A stretch of 13,433 bases of DNA from Candidatus Margulisiibacteriota bacterium (GTDB lineage Bacteria > Margulisbacteria > WOR-1 > O2-12-FULL-45-9), in the NCBI GenBank assembly GCA_018814265.1, contig JAHIZU010000119.1, positions 1 to 13,433 of the forward strand, given 5' to 3'. Each line of letters opens with the position of its first letter. Positions within the stretch are counted from its first letter, which is position 1. Of the stretch, positions 1 to 8,150 are shown piece after piece. The position numbers and the translations under genes are program-made. The notes under the pieces were generated by a model that saw nothing but the letters and a program-made list of their open reading frames with translations, ran no database searches and had not been told where the DNA came from.

Positions 1-2
1 AC

Positions 3-311
3 CTGGATCTAAAAAAACTTTATTATTATGTGATTTGCGTCATGGCCTTCTTTGTCCTGATGTGGGGGGTGGTTGACCTGACCAGTTCTTCGATCGGCAT
101 CTTTAATTTGAGGTCAGCAACGCCCAGCCTCAGCCTGCCGGCTGAAGAGCAACAAATCGTTCCGGAAAAAGGGGACCAGTTCTTTGACACATATTATCAA
201 AGCAAGATGCTTAATGATCGCTTTTGGGACAGCCTGGCCCGGATCCTTATTTCGGGCTTAATTTTTGCTTACTGCCGCTTTACGGTTAATAAATTGGAGA
301 AGTTGTCGTGA
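3..311 (+). CDS. Small two-helix membrane protein, 5' end outside window
   Basis: The reading frame is open from the left window edge to a TGA at 309-311, so the true start may lie upstream; GTG at 30 and ATG at 42 are the only in-window starts and neither has a clear ribosome binding site. The visible part (about 102 residues) has a hydrophobic N-terminal segment (roughly the YYVICVMAFFVLMWGVV stretch), a polar 40-residue middle rich in Glu, Gln and Pro, and a second hydrophobic segment (ILISGLIFAYCRF) close to a short basic tail. This suggests two membrane spans with the middle on one side of the membrane. Its stop codon overlaps the gcvH GTG start (GTGA), so the two are probably translated together. 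I do not recognise the family and assign no function. Coding status is supported by the open frame, the amphipathic pattern and the coupling to gcvH. Confidence 0.6.
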   Translation: MDLKKLYYYVICVMAFFVLMWGVVDLTSSSIGIFNLRSATPSLSLPAEEQQIVPEKGDQFFDTYYQSKMLNDRFWDSLARILISGLIFAYCRFTVNKLEKLS

Positions 312-697
312 GCGAGTTGCTTTTTCCCGCGGATTTAAAATACAGCAAAGACCATGAGTGGGCCAGGGTCAACGGCAAGATCGCCACGATCGGCATAACT
401 GCTTTTGCTCAGGATCAGCTGGGCGACATTGTCTATGTTGAGCTCCCGCCCTTTAATAAAGAGTTTAAAGCCACGGCAGAGTTTGGCGTGGCCGAGTCAG
501 TGAAATCTGTTTCCTCGTTGTTTTCTCCTGTTTCCGGCAAGATAATCGAGGTAAATGCTGAGCTAGAAAAATCGCCCCAGCTGGTTAACCAGGATGCTTA
601 TGGCAAGGGCTGGATGATCAAGCTTGAGTTGAGCAATCCTGCTGAACTGGATGCCCTGATGTCTGCCGAAGAATATAAAAACTCGTTCAAAGACTAA
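308..697 (+). CDS. gcvH: Glycine cleavage system H protein
   Basis: GcvH is the lipoylated carrier that shuttles the aminomethyl group from the P protein to the T protein and is re-oxidised by the L protein in cytoplasmic glycine cleavage. At 129 residues it has the normal family length. The N-terminal signature KYSKDHEW (11-18) is followed by the GITAFAQDQLGDIVYVELP block (29-47) and by the lipoyl site GVAESVKS, with Lys66 as the lipoylated residue. The ending is also typical, with a GKGWMIKLE block and a SAEEYKN tail. The start is a GTG at 308, overlapping the upstream TGA; a GGAG at 296-299 sits 8 nt before it, and the family N-terminus begins only a few residues later, which supports this start. 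gcvPA follows 6 nt downstream. No gcvT is visible in the window. Confidence 0.96.
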   Translation: MSELLFPADLKYSKDHEWARVNGKIATIGITAFAQDQLGDIVYVELPPFNKEFKATAEFGVAESVKSVSSLFSPVSGKIIEVNAELEKSPQLVNQDAYGKGWMIKLELSNPAELDALMSAEEYKNSFKD

Positions 698-703
698 GAA
701 CAC

Positions 704-1975
704 ATGCGCTACATTCCTCACACGGCAAAAGACCAAAAGGACTTGCTGGCTACAATTGGCCAGCCATCATTGACCGCTCTTTTTACTGATATTCCTGCCA
801 AAGCAAAACCCAAAAAAGAACTCGACCTGCCAAAGCCCTTGTCAGAGCCAGAATTGCTGGAAGAGCTGCGTGCCCTGTCCTCTTCCTCCTCCTGCGCCTC
901 TTCCTTTCTGGGGGGCGGTTCATACAAGCACTTTGTCCCCAGCGTGATTAAACACATTATCAGCCGATCAGAATTTTATACAGCTTATACCCCTTACCAG
1001 GCTGAGGTTAGCCAAGGGATCCTTCAGGCGATTTATGAATACCAAACCATGATCTGTGAGTTAACCGGGATGGACGCGGCCAACGCCTCGATGTATGACG
1101 GCGCAACCGCAATGGCTGAGGCAGCTTTCTTAGCTTGCCGCACAACCAGGCGTCAGGAAATTCTAGTCTCGTCAGCTGTACAGCCCGACTATAGGAAAGT
1201 CTTAAAAACTTATGCTAACGGCGCCGACCTAAGGGTGGCCGAACTTCCTTATGATAAGAAAACCGGCCTAACCCCTAATCCCTACCCCCTAACCCCTAAC
1301 ACCGCCTGCGTCATTCTCCAACAGCCTAATTTCTTCGGCTGCATTGAAGAAGTTAAAAATCTGGCTGACGAAATACATTCAAAAGGCGCCCTGTTTATTG
1401 CAAGCGCGGATCCAATTTCTCTGGGTCTTCTCAAGGCTCCTGGAGACTACGGCGCTGACATTGTGGTTGGCGAAGGGCAATCATTGGGCAATCCTCAATC
1501 CTTTGGTGGCCCAGGCCTGGGGATCTTTGCGGTCAAGAAAAGCTTGGTACGCCAAATCCCTGGCCGCGTCGTTGGCCAGACTGTAGATGCGGAGGGGAAA
1601 AGGGGCTTTTGTTTAACTTTACAGACCAGAGAGCAACACATCCGTCGAGAACGGGCCGCTTCAAACATTTGCAGCAATGAAGCATTGGCCGCTCTTGCGG
1701 CAACTGTTTATTTGTCGGTCGTGGGTAAACAAGGTTTACGAAAGGTTGCTGAACTTTGTTTGCAAAAAGCGAATTATTTGAAAAAGAAGTTGGGGAAAAG
1801 GGTTGTTTTTTCTGCGCCAGGCTTTAAGGAACTCGTGATAAAAACAAATAAACCTGTTGGGCTAGACCTGAGCCAACATTATCCTGAACTAAAAGGCTGC
1901 CGCTTGATCTGCGTAACCGAGTTGGTAAATAAAGCAGCTCTGGACACCCTGGCAAAAACTCTTTTGAAATCTTAG
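704..1975 (+). CDS. gcvPA: Glycine dehydrogenase (decarboxylating) subunit 1, GcvPA
   Basis: This is the N-terminal-half subunit of the two-subunit P protein, which decarboxylates glycine and loads the aminomethyl group on GcvH. The opening MRYIPHTAKDQKDLLATIG matches the family start exactly and fixes the ATG, although no good ribosome binding site precedes it. Other family blocks are FLGGGSY (68-74), the EFYTAYTPYQAEVSQG block, TGMDAANASMYDGATAMAEA, QQPNFFG and ARTRREQHIRRE-like TREQHIRRERA. The pyridoxal-phosphate lysine lies in GcvPB, which is not encoded next to it. Three oddities: a Ser-rich run SSSSSCASS (59-67) before FLGGGSY; the segment LTPNPYPLTPN (189-199), encoded by a CCCCTAA heptamer repeat; and a C-terminus that looks about 15-20 residues short between FKELVIKTNKP and GLDLSQHYPELKGC. 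The length, 423, is slightly below the usual 440-450. The stop codon is 6 bp from the convergent gyrA stop. Confidence 0.95.
   Translation: MRYIPHTAKDQKDLLATIGQPSLTALFTDIPAKAKPKKELDLPKPLSEPELLEELRALSSSSSCASSFLGGGSYKHFVPSVIKHIISRSEFYTAYTPYQAEVSQGILQAIYEYQTMICELTGMDAANASMYDGATAMAEAAFLACRTTRRQEILVSSAVQPDYRKVLKTYANGADLRVAELPYDKKTGLTPNPYPLTPNTACVILQQPNFFGCIEEVKNLADEIHSKGALFIASADPISLGLLKAPGDYGADIVVGEGQSLGNPQSFGGPGLGIFAVKKSLVRQIPGRVVGQTVDAEGKRGFCLTLQTREQHIRRERAASNICSNEALAALAATVYLSVVGKQGLRKVAELCLQKANYLKKKLGKRVVFSAPGFKELVIKTNKPVGLDLSQHYPELKGCRLICVTELVNKAALDTLAKTLLKS
1265..1299. repeat. CCCCTAA heptamer repeat inside gcvPA; G-quadruplex motif on minus strand
   Basis: Five heptamers follow one another in register: GGCCTAA, CCCCTAA, TCCCTAC, CCCCTAA, CCCCTAA. 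Because 7 is not a multiple of 3, the encoded peptide repeats every 7 residues (LTPNPYP, LTPNTAC). On the minus strand the tract has four G runs of 4, 5, 3 and 4 separated by 2-4 nt loops (TTA, TA, ATTA), which satisfies the standard G-quadruplex pattern. The minus strand is the transcription template of gcvPA. Similar heptanucleotide arrays are known as STRR sequences in cyanobacteria; any relation is inference. Confidence 0.85.
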
Positions 1976-1990
1976 GGGCGCCTATTTTTT
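1973..1990 (+). terminator. Possible weak intrinsic terminator of gcvPA
   Basis: TAGG-GGCG-CCTA followed by six T residues. The stem is only 4 bp, and its two arms are the stop codon of gcvPA and the complement of the stop codon of gyrA. The T tract lies in the gyrA coding end. It could act on plus-strand transcripts only, since no T run follows on the minus strand. The short stem makes function uncertain. Confidence 0.25.
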
Positions 1991-4507
1991 GGTTTTCTGC
2001 TCGAGCTTGCCAATGGCTTCTTCCACTTCTTCTTCCTTGACCACCCGAGCAAGATCAACCAAATAATCGTCCTTATCAAGGCGAACCAGCCTAACTCCTT
2101 TGGCATAGCGGCCTTGTGTGGAAATCCCCTTTGCCTCCTGGCGCATCATTGTCCCCTTGCCAGTGACAAACAAGAGCTCGTCGTCTTTGTGCATAAACAT
2201 CATCTTGGCTACTTCGTCGCCCTTGCGCAGCTTAATTGCTATGTGTCCTTTGCCTCCACGGCTCTGTGCGCCAAACTCTTTGATGGCCATGCGTTTGCCA
2301 TAGCCATCGGCAGAAACCGCCAGGAGATCCTGCCCAGTTTCAACAATATCCATACAGACAACTTTGTCATCCTTGCGCAGCCGAATGCCGCGAACTCCGG
2401 AAGCAGCCCGGCCCATAGGCCGGACATGTTGTTCGCTGAAACGGATCATTAGGCCGCCGGCGGAACACAGGATGATCTCCTGTTTGCCACTGGTCATGCG
2501 TACCCAGCGCAATTCATCCGCGTCCTTTAATTTGATCGCGATGATCCCGGTGCGCCGGATGTTCGCAAAGTCTTCTAAAGAAACCTTTTTGATCATGCCG
2601 TTCTTCGTGGCCATGGCTAGCGCAGATTCCTTTGTAAATTCCTTGACCGCGACCGCGGCAGTGACAACTTCTCCCATGGCCAGTTCCAGGAAGTTGGCAA
2701 TTGACTGGCCCTTGCCCGCACGGGAGGTTTCTGGCAGCTCATAAGCCTTAACTTTGTATACCCTGCCCTTGTTGGTAAAAAAGAGCAGGAAGTTAAGGGT
2801 CGAGCAAGTAAAGATTTTGTCGATCTCGTCCTCGCCCCGCGTTGACATGCCAGCCACGCCCCGTCCCCCGCGTTTTTGCGAGCTGAACGCGCTGATCGGC
2901 AGGCGTTTGACATAGCCGTCACGAGTGATCAGAACTGCTACCTCGGCTTCTTCGATCAAAGATTCTTCCTCGATCTCCTCAGCCTCACCGGTTATGTTGG
3001 TCTGCCGTACACCTTTAAATTTCTGGCCTACTTCAACCAGCTCTTTTCCCACCACGCCCAAAATATTTTTGCGGTTGCTCAGGATGCCCTTAAGTTCCGC
3101 TATCGTTTTCTTGAGCGTCTTATAATCTTCCTCGATCTTGTGGGTTTCCAGCTGGGTCAGTTTCTGCAGCCGCATGTCCAGGATCGCCTGGGCTTGTATC
3201 TGGGACAGCTTGTATTTCTTCATTAAGCCAGTGCGGGCTTCGTCAACGGACTTGGACTTCTTGATCAGCTTGACCACGCCGTCAATATCTTGGAGCGCGA
3301 TCAATAAGCCTTCTAACAAATGCGCTTGTTCTTCCGCCTTGCGTAAATCAAACTTTGTCCGTCGGGTAACAACTTCTTCACGGTGCTTAACATACTGTTC
3401 CAGGATTTGCTTCAGATTAAGCAACAGGGGGGTGCCGTCAACCAGGGCCACCATGTTAATGCCAAAAGTGGTCTGGAGCTCAGTGCGCTTATAAAGCTGG
3501 TTAACCACGATCTCGGCATTAGAGTCGCGCTTACATTCTATGTAAATGCGCATGCCTGTGCGGTCGGACTCATCGCGCAGATCAGATATGCCTTTGATCT
3601 TTTTGTCCTTGACCTGCTCAGCTATGTTCTCGATCAGGGTCGCCTTATTGACCTGATACGGCAGCTCTGTGACGATAATGGCTTGTTTGCCGCCCTTGAC
3701 CTCTTCGACCTCGACCTTGGCGCGCAGGGTGATAATGCCGCGGCCCGTTTCCTGCGCTTTTTTAATCCCGGCCCTGCCGCAAATATAGGCGCCGGTGGGA
3801 AAATCAGGGCCCTTGATTATTTTTCCCAGCTCAGCAATGGAAATATCAGGGTTGGCGATCAAGGCGGTCGTTCCAGCAACAATTTCATCAAGATTGTGCG
3901 GCGGGATATTGGTCGCCATGCCGACCGCGATGCCGCTTGAGCCGTTGATCAATAAGTTAGGGAGGCGAGCCGGCAGGACCAGGGGTTCTTTCAATGATTC
4001 ATCGAAGTTAGGCCCAAAGTCCACGGTCTCTTTTTCAATATCAGCCAATAGTTCGACCGCGTGCTTATGCAGTCTAACTTCTGTGTAGCGCATGGCTGCG
4101 GCGGAATCGCCGTCAACGCTGCCAAAGTTACCCTGGCCGTCGACCAGCATGTAGCGCAAAGAAAAGTCCTGGGCCATACGCACCATTGAGTCATAAACCG
4201 CTGTGTCGCCGTGCGGATGGTATTTACCTAAGACTTCACCAACAACGCGGGCTGATTTTTTGTAGGGTTTGCCAGGCTGCATGCCCAGTTCGTCCATGGC
4301 AAAAAGAATGCGTCGGTGGACCGGCTTTAAGCCGTCGCGCACGTCGGGCAGTGCGCGGCCAACGATAACGCTCATCGAGTAATCGATGTACGACGTCTTC
4401 ATTTCATTCTCCAGCATTACTGGAAGAATTTTACTCTCGTCTTGTTTTGGCACGCTCTTGCCGCGGGTCTTTTTAGCCTCTTTTTCCGCTTCGTTCTTTT
4501 TCGCCAT
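1982..4507 (-). CDS. gyrA: DNA gyrase subunit A
   Basis: GyrA is the DNA-breaking and rejoining subunit of the GyrA2B2 gyrase that introduces negative supercoils. At 841 residues it has normal length. A Lys/Glu-rich leader of about 25 residues precedes the winged-helix core. The quinolone-pocket block [12 protein letters not shown] (95-106) is followed by the catalytic Tyr141 in [10 protein letters not shown]. The C-gate coiled-coil region covers about 370-500. The C-terminal beta-pinwheel starts near 520 and contains the GyrA box QKRGGRG (544-550), which distinguishes gyrase from topoisomerase IV ParC. Thr102 sits where E. coli has Ser83, a natural variant in several taxa, and Asp106 where E. 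coli has Asp87. The ATG at 4507 has GGAAGGGG about 9 nt upstream. It lies 23 bp behind gyrB in the same operon. Its 3' end faces gcvPA across 6 bp. Confidence 0.98.
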   Translation of the reverse strand: MAKKNEAEKEAKKTRGKSVPKQDESKILPVMLENEMKTSYIDYSMSVIVGRALPDVRDGLKPVHRRILFAMDELGMQPGKPYKKSARVVGEVLGKYHPHGDTAVYDSMVRMAQDFSLRYMLVDGQGNFGSVDGDSAAAMRYTEVRLHKHAVELLADIEKETVDFGPNFDESLKEPLVLPARLPNLLINGSSGIAVGMATNIPPHNLDEIVAGTTALIANPDISIAELGKIIKGPDFPTGAYICGRAGIKKAQETGRGIITLRAKVEVEEVKGGKQAIIVTELPYQVNKATLIENIAEQVKDKKIKGISDLRDESDRTGMRIYIECKRDSNAEIVVNQLYKRTELQTTFGINMVALVDGTPLLLNLKQILEQYVKHREEVVTRRTKFDLRKAEEQAHLLEGLLIALQDIDGVVKLIKKSKSVDEARTGLMKKYKLSQIQAQAILDMRLQKLTQLETHKIEEDYKTLKKTIAELKGILSNRKNILGVVGKELVEVGQKFKGVRQTNITGEAEEIEEESLIEEAEVAVLITRDGYVKRLPISAFSSQKRGGRGVAGMSTRGEDEIDKIFTCSTLNFLLFFTNKGRVYKVKAYELPETSRAGKGQSIANFLELAMGEVVTAAVAVKEFTKESALAMATKNGMIKKVSLEDFANIRRTGIIAIKLKDADELRWVRMTSGKQEIILCSAGGLMIRFSEQHVRPMGRAASGVRGIRLRKDDKVVCMDIVETGQDLLAVSADGYGKRMAIKEFGAQSRGGKGHIAIKLRKGDEVAKMMFMHKDDELLFVTGKGTMMRQEAKGISTQGRYAKGVRLVRLDKDDYLVDLARVVKEEEVEEAIGKLEQKTKK

Positions 4508-4530
4508 TGGCTTATCCCCTTCCTATAGGT

Positions 4531-6501
4531 CTAGACGTCAAGCCGCTTGACCAGCTTGGCGTTCTCTTGAATGAATTGCCGTCTGGGCTCAACATCAGAG
4601 CCCATCAGGACCTTGAATATTTCATCCGCTTCCTCCGCGTCTTCCAGCTCAACGCGCAACAAGGTCCGGGTCTCCGGGTTCATGGTGGTGTCCCAGAGCT
4701 GTTCCGGGTTCATCTCGCCCAAACCTTTATAGCGCTGGACGTGCGCGCCGTCCTTGCCGAGCTTTTTTAAGATCTTTTCCTGTTCCTTGTCGCTATAAGC
4801 ATATTCCTCTGCCTTGCCCTTCTTGATCAAATAAAGCGGCGGGTGAGCAATATAGATCTTGCCGCTCTCGATCAAGCGCCGGGCGTAGCGGAAGAAAAAT
4901 GTCAGCAATAGCGTCCTGATGTGCGCGCCATCCACGTCCGCGTCGGTCATGATCACGACCTTATGATAGTTAAGTTTCTTGAAAAATTCCTCGTCAGAGA
5001 TCTCGTCGCCTTTACCGTTGCCGCCCAAGCCGGATATAACTCCTGGCCCAATGGCGGTGATCATGATGCGGATCTCGTTGGAGGCCAGGATCTTGTCGAT
5101 CCGGGCTTTTTCAACGTTGAGGATCTTGCCGCGCAAAGGCAGAATAGCCTGAAAGCGCCGGTCCCTGCCCTGCTTGGCTGACCCGCCTGCGGAGTCGCCC
5201 TCGACCAGGAACAACTCACATTTTTCTGCGTTACTTTCGGAACAGTCAGCTAATTTGCCGGGCAACAATGCCGTATCGAGCGCTGATTTCTTTCTTTCCA
5301 GGTCTTGGGCTTTTCTGGCTGCCGCGCGCACGCGATAGGCCATTAGGGCCCGTTCAATTATTGCCTTGGCCGCTGCCGGGTTCTTGTCCAAATAAACATT
5401 TACATTGTCCGTAACGATCGAGTCAACAATGCCTTTAACCTCGCCGTTGCCCAGCTTGGTCTTGGTCTGACCTTCGAACTGCGGATTGGGCACGCGGGTG
5501 TTAAGCACCGCGGTCAAGCCTTCGCGCACATCGTCGCCGGACAGCCCTTCGTCCTCCTTGGCCAGGTTGTTCTTGCGCGCGTAATTGTTGATCGCTTTGG
5601 TCAGGGCCGACTTAAAGCCAACCTCATGCGTTCCGCCCTCTTTCGTTTTAATGCAATTAACAAAAGAAAAAATGTTCTCGTCATAATAATCCTTGCAGTG
5701 CTGCAGAGCGACCTCAACATAAACATCGTCCTTTTCAGCGAAAAAGAACATTGGCGGCTTATAGAGCGGCTCCTTTTTCTCGTTAAGGTGTTCAACATAT
5801 TCAACTACCCCGCCCTCATATTGATAGGTCTCGGTGCTCTTACTCTTGTCCTTTTCCCGCTCATCAGCAAAGACAATCTTGACGCCTTTATTCAAAAAGG
5901 CCAGCTCGCGCAGGCGGTGGGCTACGGTCTTACGGTCAAAGTCCGTCTCGGTAAATATTTCCGGATCAGGCTTAAACGTTATGGTCGTGCCGGTCGCGTT
6001 CTTGTCCTTGGCCGCAACGATGTTCTCTTTTTTTGGTTTGCCGCGATCAAAATGCTGGTTGTATTGCTTTCCCTCGCGCACGATCTCTGCTTCCATCCAT
6101 TCAGACAGAGCGTTAACACAGGAAACGCCGACCCCGTGCAAGCCGCCAGAAACCTTATAGGCCGAGTCGCCGAACTTGCCACCAGCGTGCAACGTAGTTA
6201 AAACAACTTCGGCCGCGGGCCGCTTGGTCTGGGGATGTTTATCAAAGGGTATGCCGCGGCCATTATCTATGACCGTGACGCAGTTTTTCTTGTCTATGAT
6301 AACCTCAATGCTGTCACAATGACCAGCCAGGGCCTCGTCAATGCTATTATCAACAACTTCGTAGATTAAGTGATGCAGCCCAGATTTGCCGGTCGAGCCA
6401 ATATACATGGCCGGCCGTTTCCGGACCGCTTCAATGCCGCCCAGAATTTTTATTTTTGACGCATCATATGACGCTGCTTGATTGTTCGCTGTCTTAGCCA
6501 T
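4531..6501 (-). CDS. gyrB: DNA gyrase subunit B
   Basis: GyrB is the ATPase subunit of gyrase. The GHKL ATPase motifs are visible: [13 protein letters not shown] with catalytic Glu48 and Asn52, DNGRGIP (79-85) and GGLHGVGVS (119-127). The transducer lysine is in the QTKTKLGN loop. The TOPRIM domain carries [17 protein letters not shown] (Glu434) and the metal-binding DADVD (Asp520, Asp522). The ending [15 protein letters not shown] ... RRQFIQENA is the standard gyrase tail. At 656 residues it is the compact form without the large insertion found in E. coli GyrB. The ATG at 6501 overlaps the end of the DUF721 gene by 8 nt and has GGGAGG 6 nt upstream, so translation is probably coupled. It is followed 23 bp later by gyrA. 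The gyrase box in its partner makes gyrase more likely than topoisomerase IV ParE. Confidence 0.98.
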   Translation of the reverse strand: MAKTANNQAASYDASKIKILGGIEAVRKRPAMYIGSTGKSGLHHLIYEVVDNSIDEALAGHCDSIEVIIDKKNCVTVIDNGRGIPFDKHPQTKRPAAEVVLTTLHAGGKFGDSAYKVSGGLHGVGVSCVNALSEWMEAEIVREGKQYNQHFDRGKPKKENIVAAKDKNATGTTITFKPDPEIFTETDFDRKTVAHRLRELAFLNKGVKIVFADEREKDKSKSTETYQYEGGVVEYVEHLNEKKEPLYKPPMFFFAEKDDVYVEVALQHCKDYYDENIFSFVNCIKTKEGGTHEVGFKSALTKAINNYARKNNLAKEDEGLSGDDVREGLTAVLNTRVPNPQFEGQTKTKLGNGEVKGIVDSIVTDNVNVYLDKNPAAAKAIIERALMAYRVRAAARKAQDLERKKSALDTALLPGKLADCSESNAEKCELFLVEGDSAGGSAKQGRDRRFQAILPLRGKILNVEKARIDKILASNEIRIMITAIGPGVISGLGGNGKGDEISDEEFFKKLNYHKVVIMTDADVDGAHIRTLLLTFFFRYARRLIESGKIYIAHPPLYLIKKGKAEEYAYSDKEQEKILKKLGKDGAHVQRYKGLGEMNPEQLWDTTMNPETRTLLRVELEDAEEADEIFKVLMGSDVEPRRQFIQENAKLVKRLDV

Positions 6502-6784
6502 TCTGCCCTCCCGACTTGAATTTGATGTCTTTGATCGCCTCTTTGCCGGCTTGATCGTTAAACTTGCTGATTATCTCACCCTTTAAAAATGTAAGCTCTT
6601 GGGCCCAGGCCGGCGATGAGGTAGAAACATACAATATCTGATTGCGGATCTTGATCGCCTCTGTCTGCTTGCCGATCCTTTCGTCAACAACTTGTTCCCA
6701 TAATGACAGCAAGCCGCAAAGCTTAACTGTGTGCGCAAAGCCGACATCCATGCCTTCGAGGATCTCCCCCAGCCTACTACCCAT
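6494..6784 (-). CDS. dciA: DUF721 / DciA-like protein, probable replicative-helicase loader
   Basis: This 96-residue protein fits the DUF721 (DciA) pattern: a central tryptophan before a V-[VG] pair ([17 protein letters not shown]), then a beta strand and the conserved SPAWAQEL block (about 57-64), then an I-x-x-F/L-N helix and a final strand ending in a Gly-rich tail. DciA proteins are the ancestral loaders or managers of the DnaB helicase in bacteria lacking DnaC/DnaI. That family knowledge is established; the role here is inferred from the match and from the position between dnaN and gyrB, where DUF721 genes are often found. The ATG overlaps the dnaN stop by one base (TGATG) and the stop overlaps gyrB by 8 nt, so all three are likely one coupled transcript. 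It is on the short side for the family, with little sequence before or after the core domain. Confidence 0.8.
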   Translation of the reverse strand: MGSRLGEILEGMDVGFAHTVKLCGLLSLWEQVVDERIGKQTEAIKIRNQILYVSTSSPAWAQELTFLKGEIISKFNDQAGKEAIKDIKFKSGGQNG

Positions 6785-7926
6785 CAGGCCCCCTCTTGTG
6801 TCCTGATTGGCATAACAATGTAAACATAGTCTCTAACGCCGTCTTCTTTAATCATGCCTGGGCCTAAGTTTTCGCTCATCTCCAGCACAACATTGTCCGT
6901 CTCTAGTGCTTTCAAGACGTCGGTAATTAAACGAATATTAAAGGCGATTTGTGTTTTGGCTTCACCCTGAACCTCGGCCTCGATCACTTCGTCAACCGTG
7001 CCAACATCCGGCGTGCTGGCAAAGAGACGGAGCTGGCCGCTCTTCGTTTCAAAACGCACTATGTTGGCTGAGCCAGCCGCAATAACAGATGTGCGATCGG
7101 CTGCCTCAAGAAAAGCCTTTCTTTTAGTTATGATCTTGCTAGAACTCTTCTTTGGTAAAACCTGCTTGAAGTCGGGAAACTGTCCCTGGATAATTCGGGA
7201 AACCAATAAAACATCATTATATCTAAAGGCTATTTGATCAGAAGAAAAAGTAATTCTTAGCTCACTATCATCTTTAGCTATTTCAATTATCCTGGATAGC
7301 TCCTGCAGTGCTTTGCTCGGCACAATCACCTTTCCCTTCACATCATCTTTTAATTTAATTTTCTCTGCTCTTTTGGCTAAACGATAACCGTCGGTTGAGA
7401 TCATTCTGAAATTTGAGCTATCGCCACTAGTTGAACTCTTACCAAAATCAAGCAACACCCCAGTTAAGACATATTTATCCTCACTGGAAGAAACCGCAAA
7501 TATAGTCTGGCGGATCATGGAAACGAAAATTTCCCCGCTGATGGTTAAAGACTTACCATCCTTAACTTTTGGCAAAACAGGAAATTCGTCAGGAGGCAAG
7601 GTATGAACGTTGAATTGGGATTTAGCATAAGAAATGCGAATGGTCCCCTTCTCGGTTAATTTAAAAGAAACATTTCCTTCGGGTAGTCTAGAAACAATCC
7701 CGGTTAAGGTTTTTGCCGGCACAAGCACAGAGCCCTCCTTAATAACTTTGGCCTTAACCCCCAGCTCGACCCCCATTTCCAGATTATTGGCTGATATCTT
7801 TAAGCCATTTTTATCAGCATCAAATAGTATATAGCCAATGATCGGCAGCGTGCTTCTGGTGGTAACAATTTTTTCCACCGCGGAAACGCCGGTTTGCAGA
7901 TCTTTTTTTTCACAGGTAAATTCCAT
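6784..7926 (-). CDS. dnaN: DNA polymerase III sliding clamp (beta subunit)
   Basis: DnaN forms the dimeric ring that holds DNA polymerase III on DNA. The N-terminus MEFTCEKKDLQTGV aligns residue for residue with the usual start (MKFTVEREHL in E. coli), so I place the start at the ATG at 7926 rather than the in-frame GTG at 7938. AAGGA lies 4 nt upstream of that ATG, while the GTG has no well-spaced site. This gives 380 residues, a typical length. Family blocks include STLPIIGYILFDA near the N-terminus, the LPPDEFPVLP block and the C-terminal IVMPIRT ending (V-x-P-x-R clamp C-terminus). The three-domain fold is inferred from family. It is first in the operon dnaN-DUF721-gyrB-gyrA. recF, often next in line, is missing. 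A TATAAT at 8005-8000 (minus strand) could be a -10 element, but no convincing -35 is present. Confidence 0.97.
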   Translation of the reverse strand: MEFTCEKKDLQTGVSAVEKIVTTRSTLPIIGYILFDADKNGLKISANNLEMGVELGVKAKVIKEGSVLVPAKTLTGIVSRLPEGNVSFKLTEKGTIRISYAKSQFNVHTLPPDEFPVLPKVKDGKSLTISGEIFVSMIRQTIFAVSSSEDKYVLTGVLLDFGKSSTSGDSSNFRMISTDGYRLAKRAEKIKLKDDVKGKVIVPSKALQELSRIIEIAKDDSELRITFSSDQIAFRYNDVLLVSRIIQGQFPDFKQVLPKKSSSKIITKRKAFLEAADRTSVIAAGSANIVRFETKSGQLRLFASTPDVGTVDEVIEAEVQGEAKTQIAFNIRLITDVLKALETDNVVLEMSENLGPGMIKEDGVRDYVYIVMPIRTQEGA

Positions 7927-7971
7927 ACTTTCCTTCACCGTCCTATTTAGGTTTTCTTGTTCCTTTTAAAG

Positions 7972-8148
7972 ATTTCCACAGTTTTCTGTGCCTCTAGTAT
8001 TATAATATAAAATATGTAGTAATAGTAGTGGCTGTGAAGATGTGGAGAAATCCATTTTTAACCGATCTTGAAAGAAAAATTATTAGACCTTTTCCACAGG
8101 GTCATTTATTGTAATGTGAATAGCTTTTTATCCCCATGGCTGTCCACA
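7972..8148. other. oriC: DnaA boxes, DnaA-trio and A/T-rich unwinding element
   Basis: The 224-bp gap between dnaN and dnaA carries origin elements. Four sites differ by one base from TTATNCACA: 8041-8049 (TGTGGAGAA, reverse), 8090-8098 (TTTTCCACA), 8115-8123 (TGTGAATAG, reverse) and 8128-8136 (TTATCCCCA). Three differ by two bases: 7972-7980, 8033-8041 and 8140-8148. Next to the 8033-8049 pair comes a GC-rich TGGC (8029-8032), then TAG-TAA-TAG-TAG (8017-8028), then 18 nt of pure A/T (7998-8015). Read on the minus strand this is box, GC spacer, CTA-CTA-TTA-CTA, A/T tract, the order and polarity described for the B. subtilis DnaA-trio unwinding system. Box, trio and A/T tract are seen; function as the start of replication is inferred from them and from the flanking dnaA and dnaN. 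Confidence 0.85.
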
Positions 8149-8150
8149 GC

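Noticed and set aside
875..908. Pyrimidine-rich tract in gcvPA coding a serine run
   Set aside because: It is imperfect and in frame, explained by Ser codons TCC/TCT before FLGGGSY; no mirror symmetry long enough to argue for triplex DNA.
3383..3940. Open frame of 185 codons antisense to gyrA
   Set aside because: It lies wholly within the well-conserved gyrA gene and shows no family motif; composition follows from the complementary strand of gyrA.
5626..6201. Open frame of 191 codons antisense to gyrB
   Set aside because: It is fully covered by gyrB motifs on the other strand, without recognisable motifs of its own.
7927..7938. Upstream GTG start for dnaN (4 more residues)
   Set aside because: The ATG at 7926 aligns exactly with the family N-terminus and has AAGGA just upstream; the GTG has no well-spaced site.
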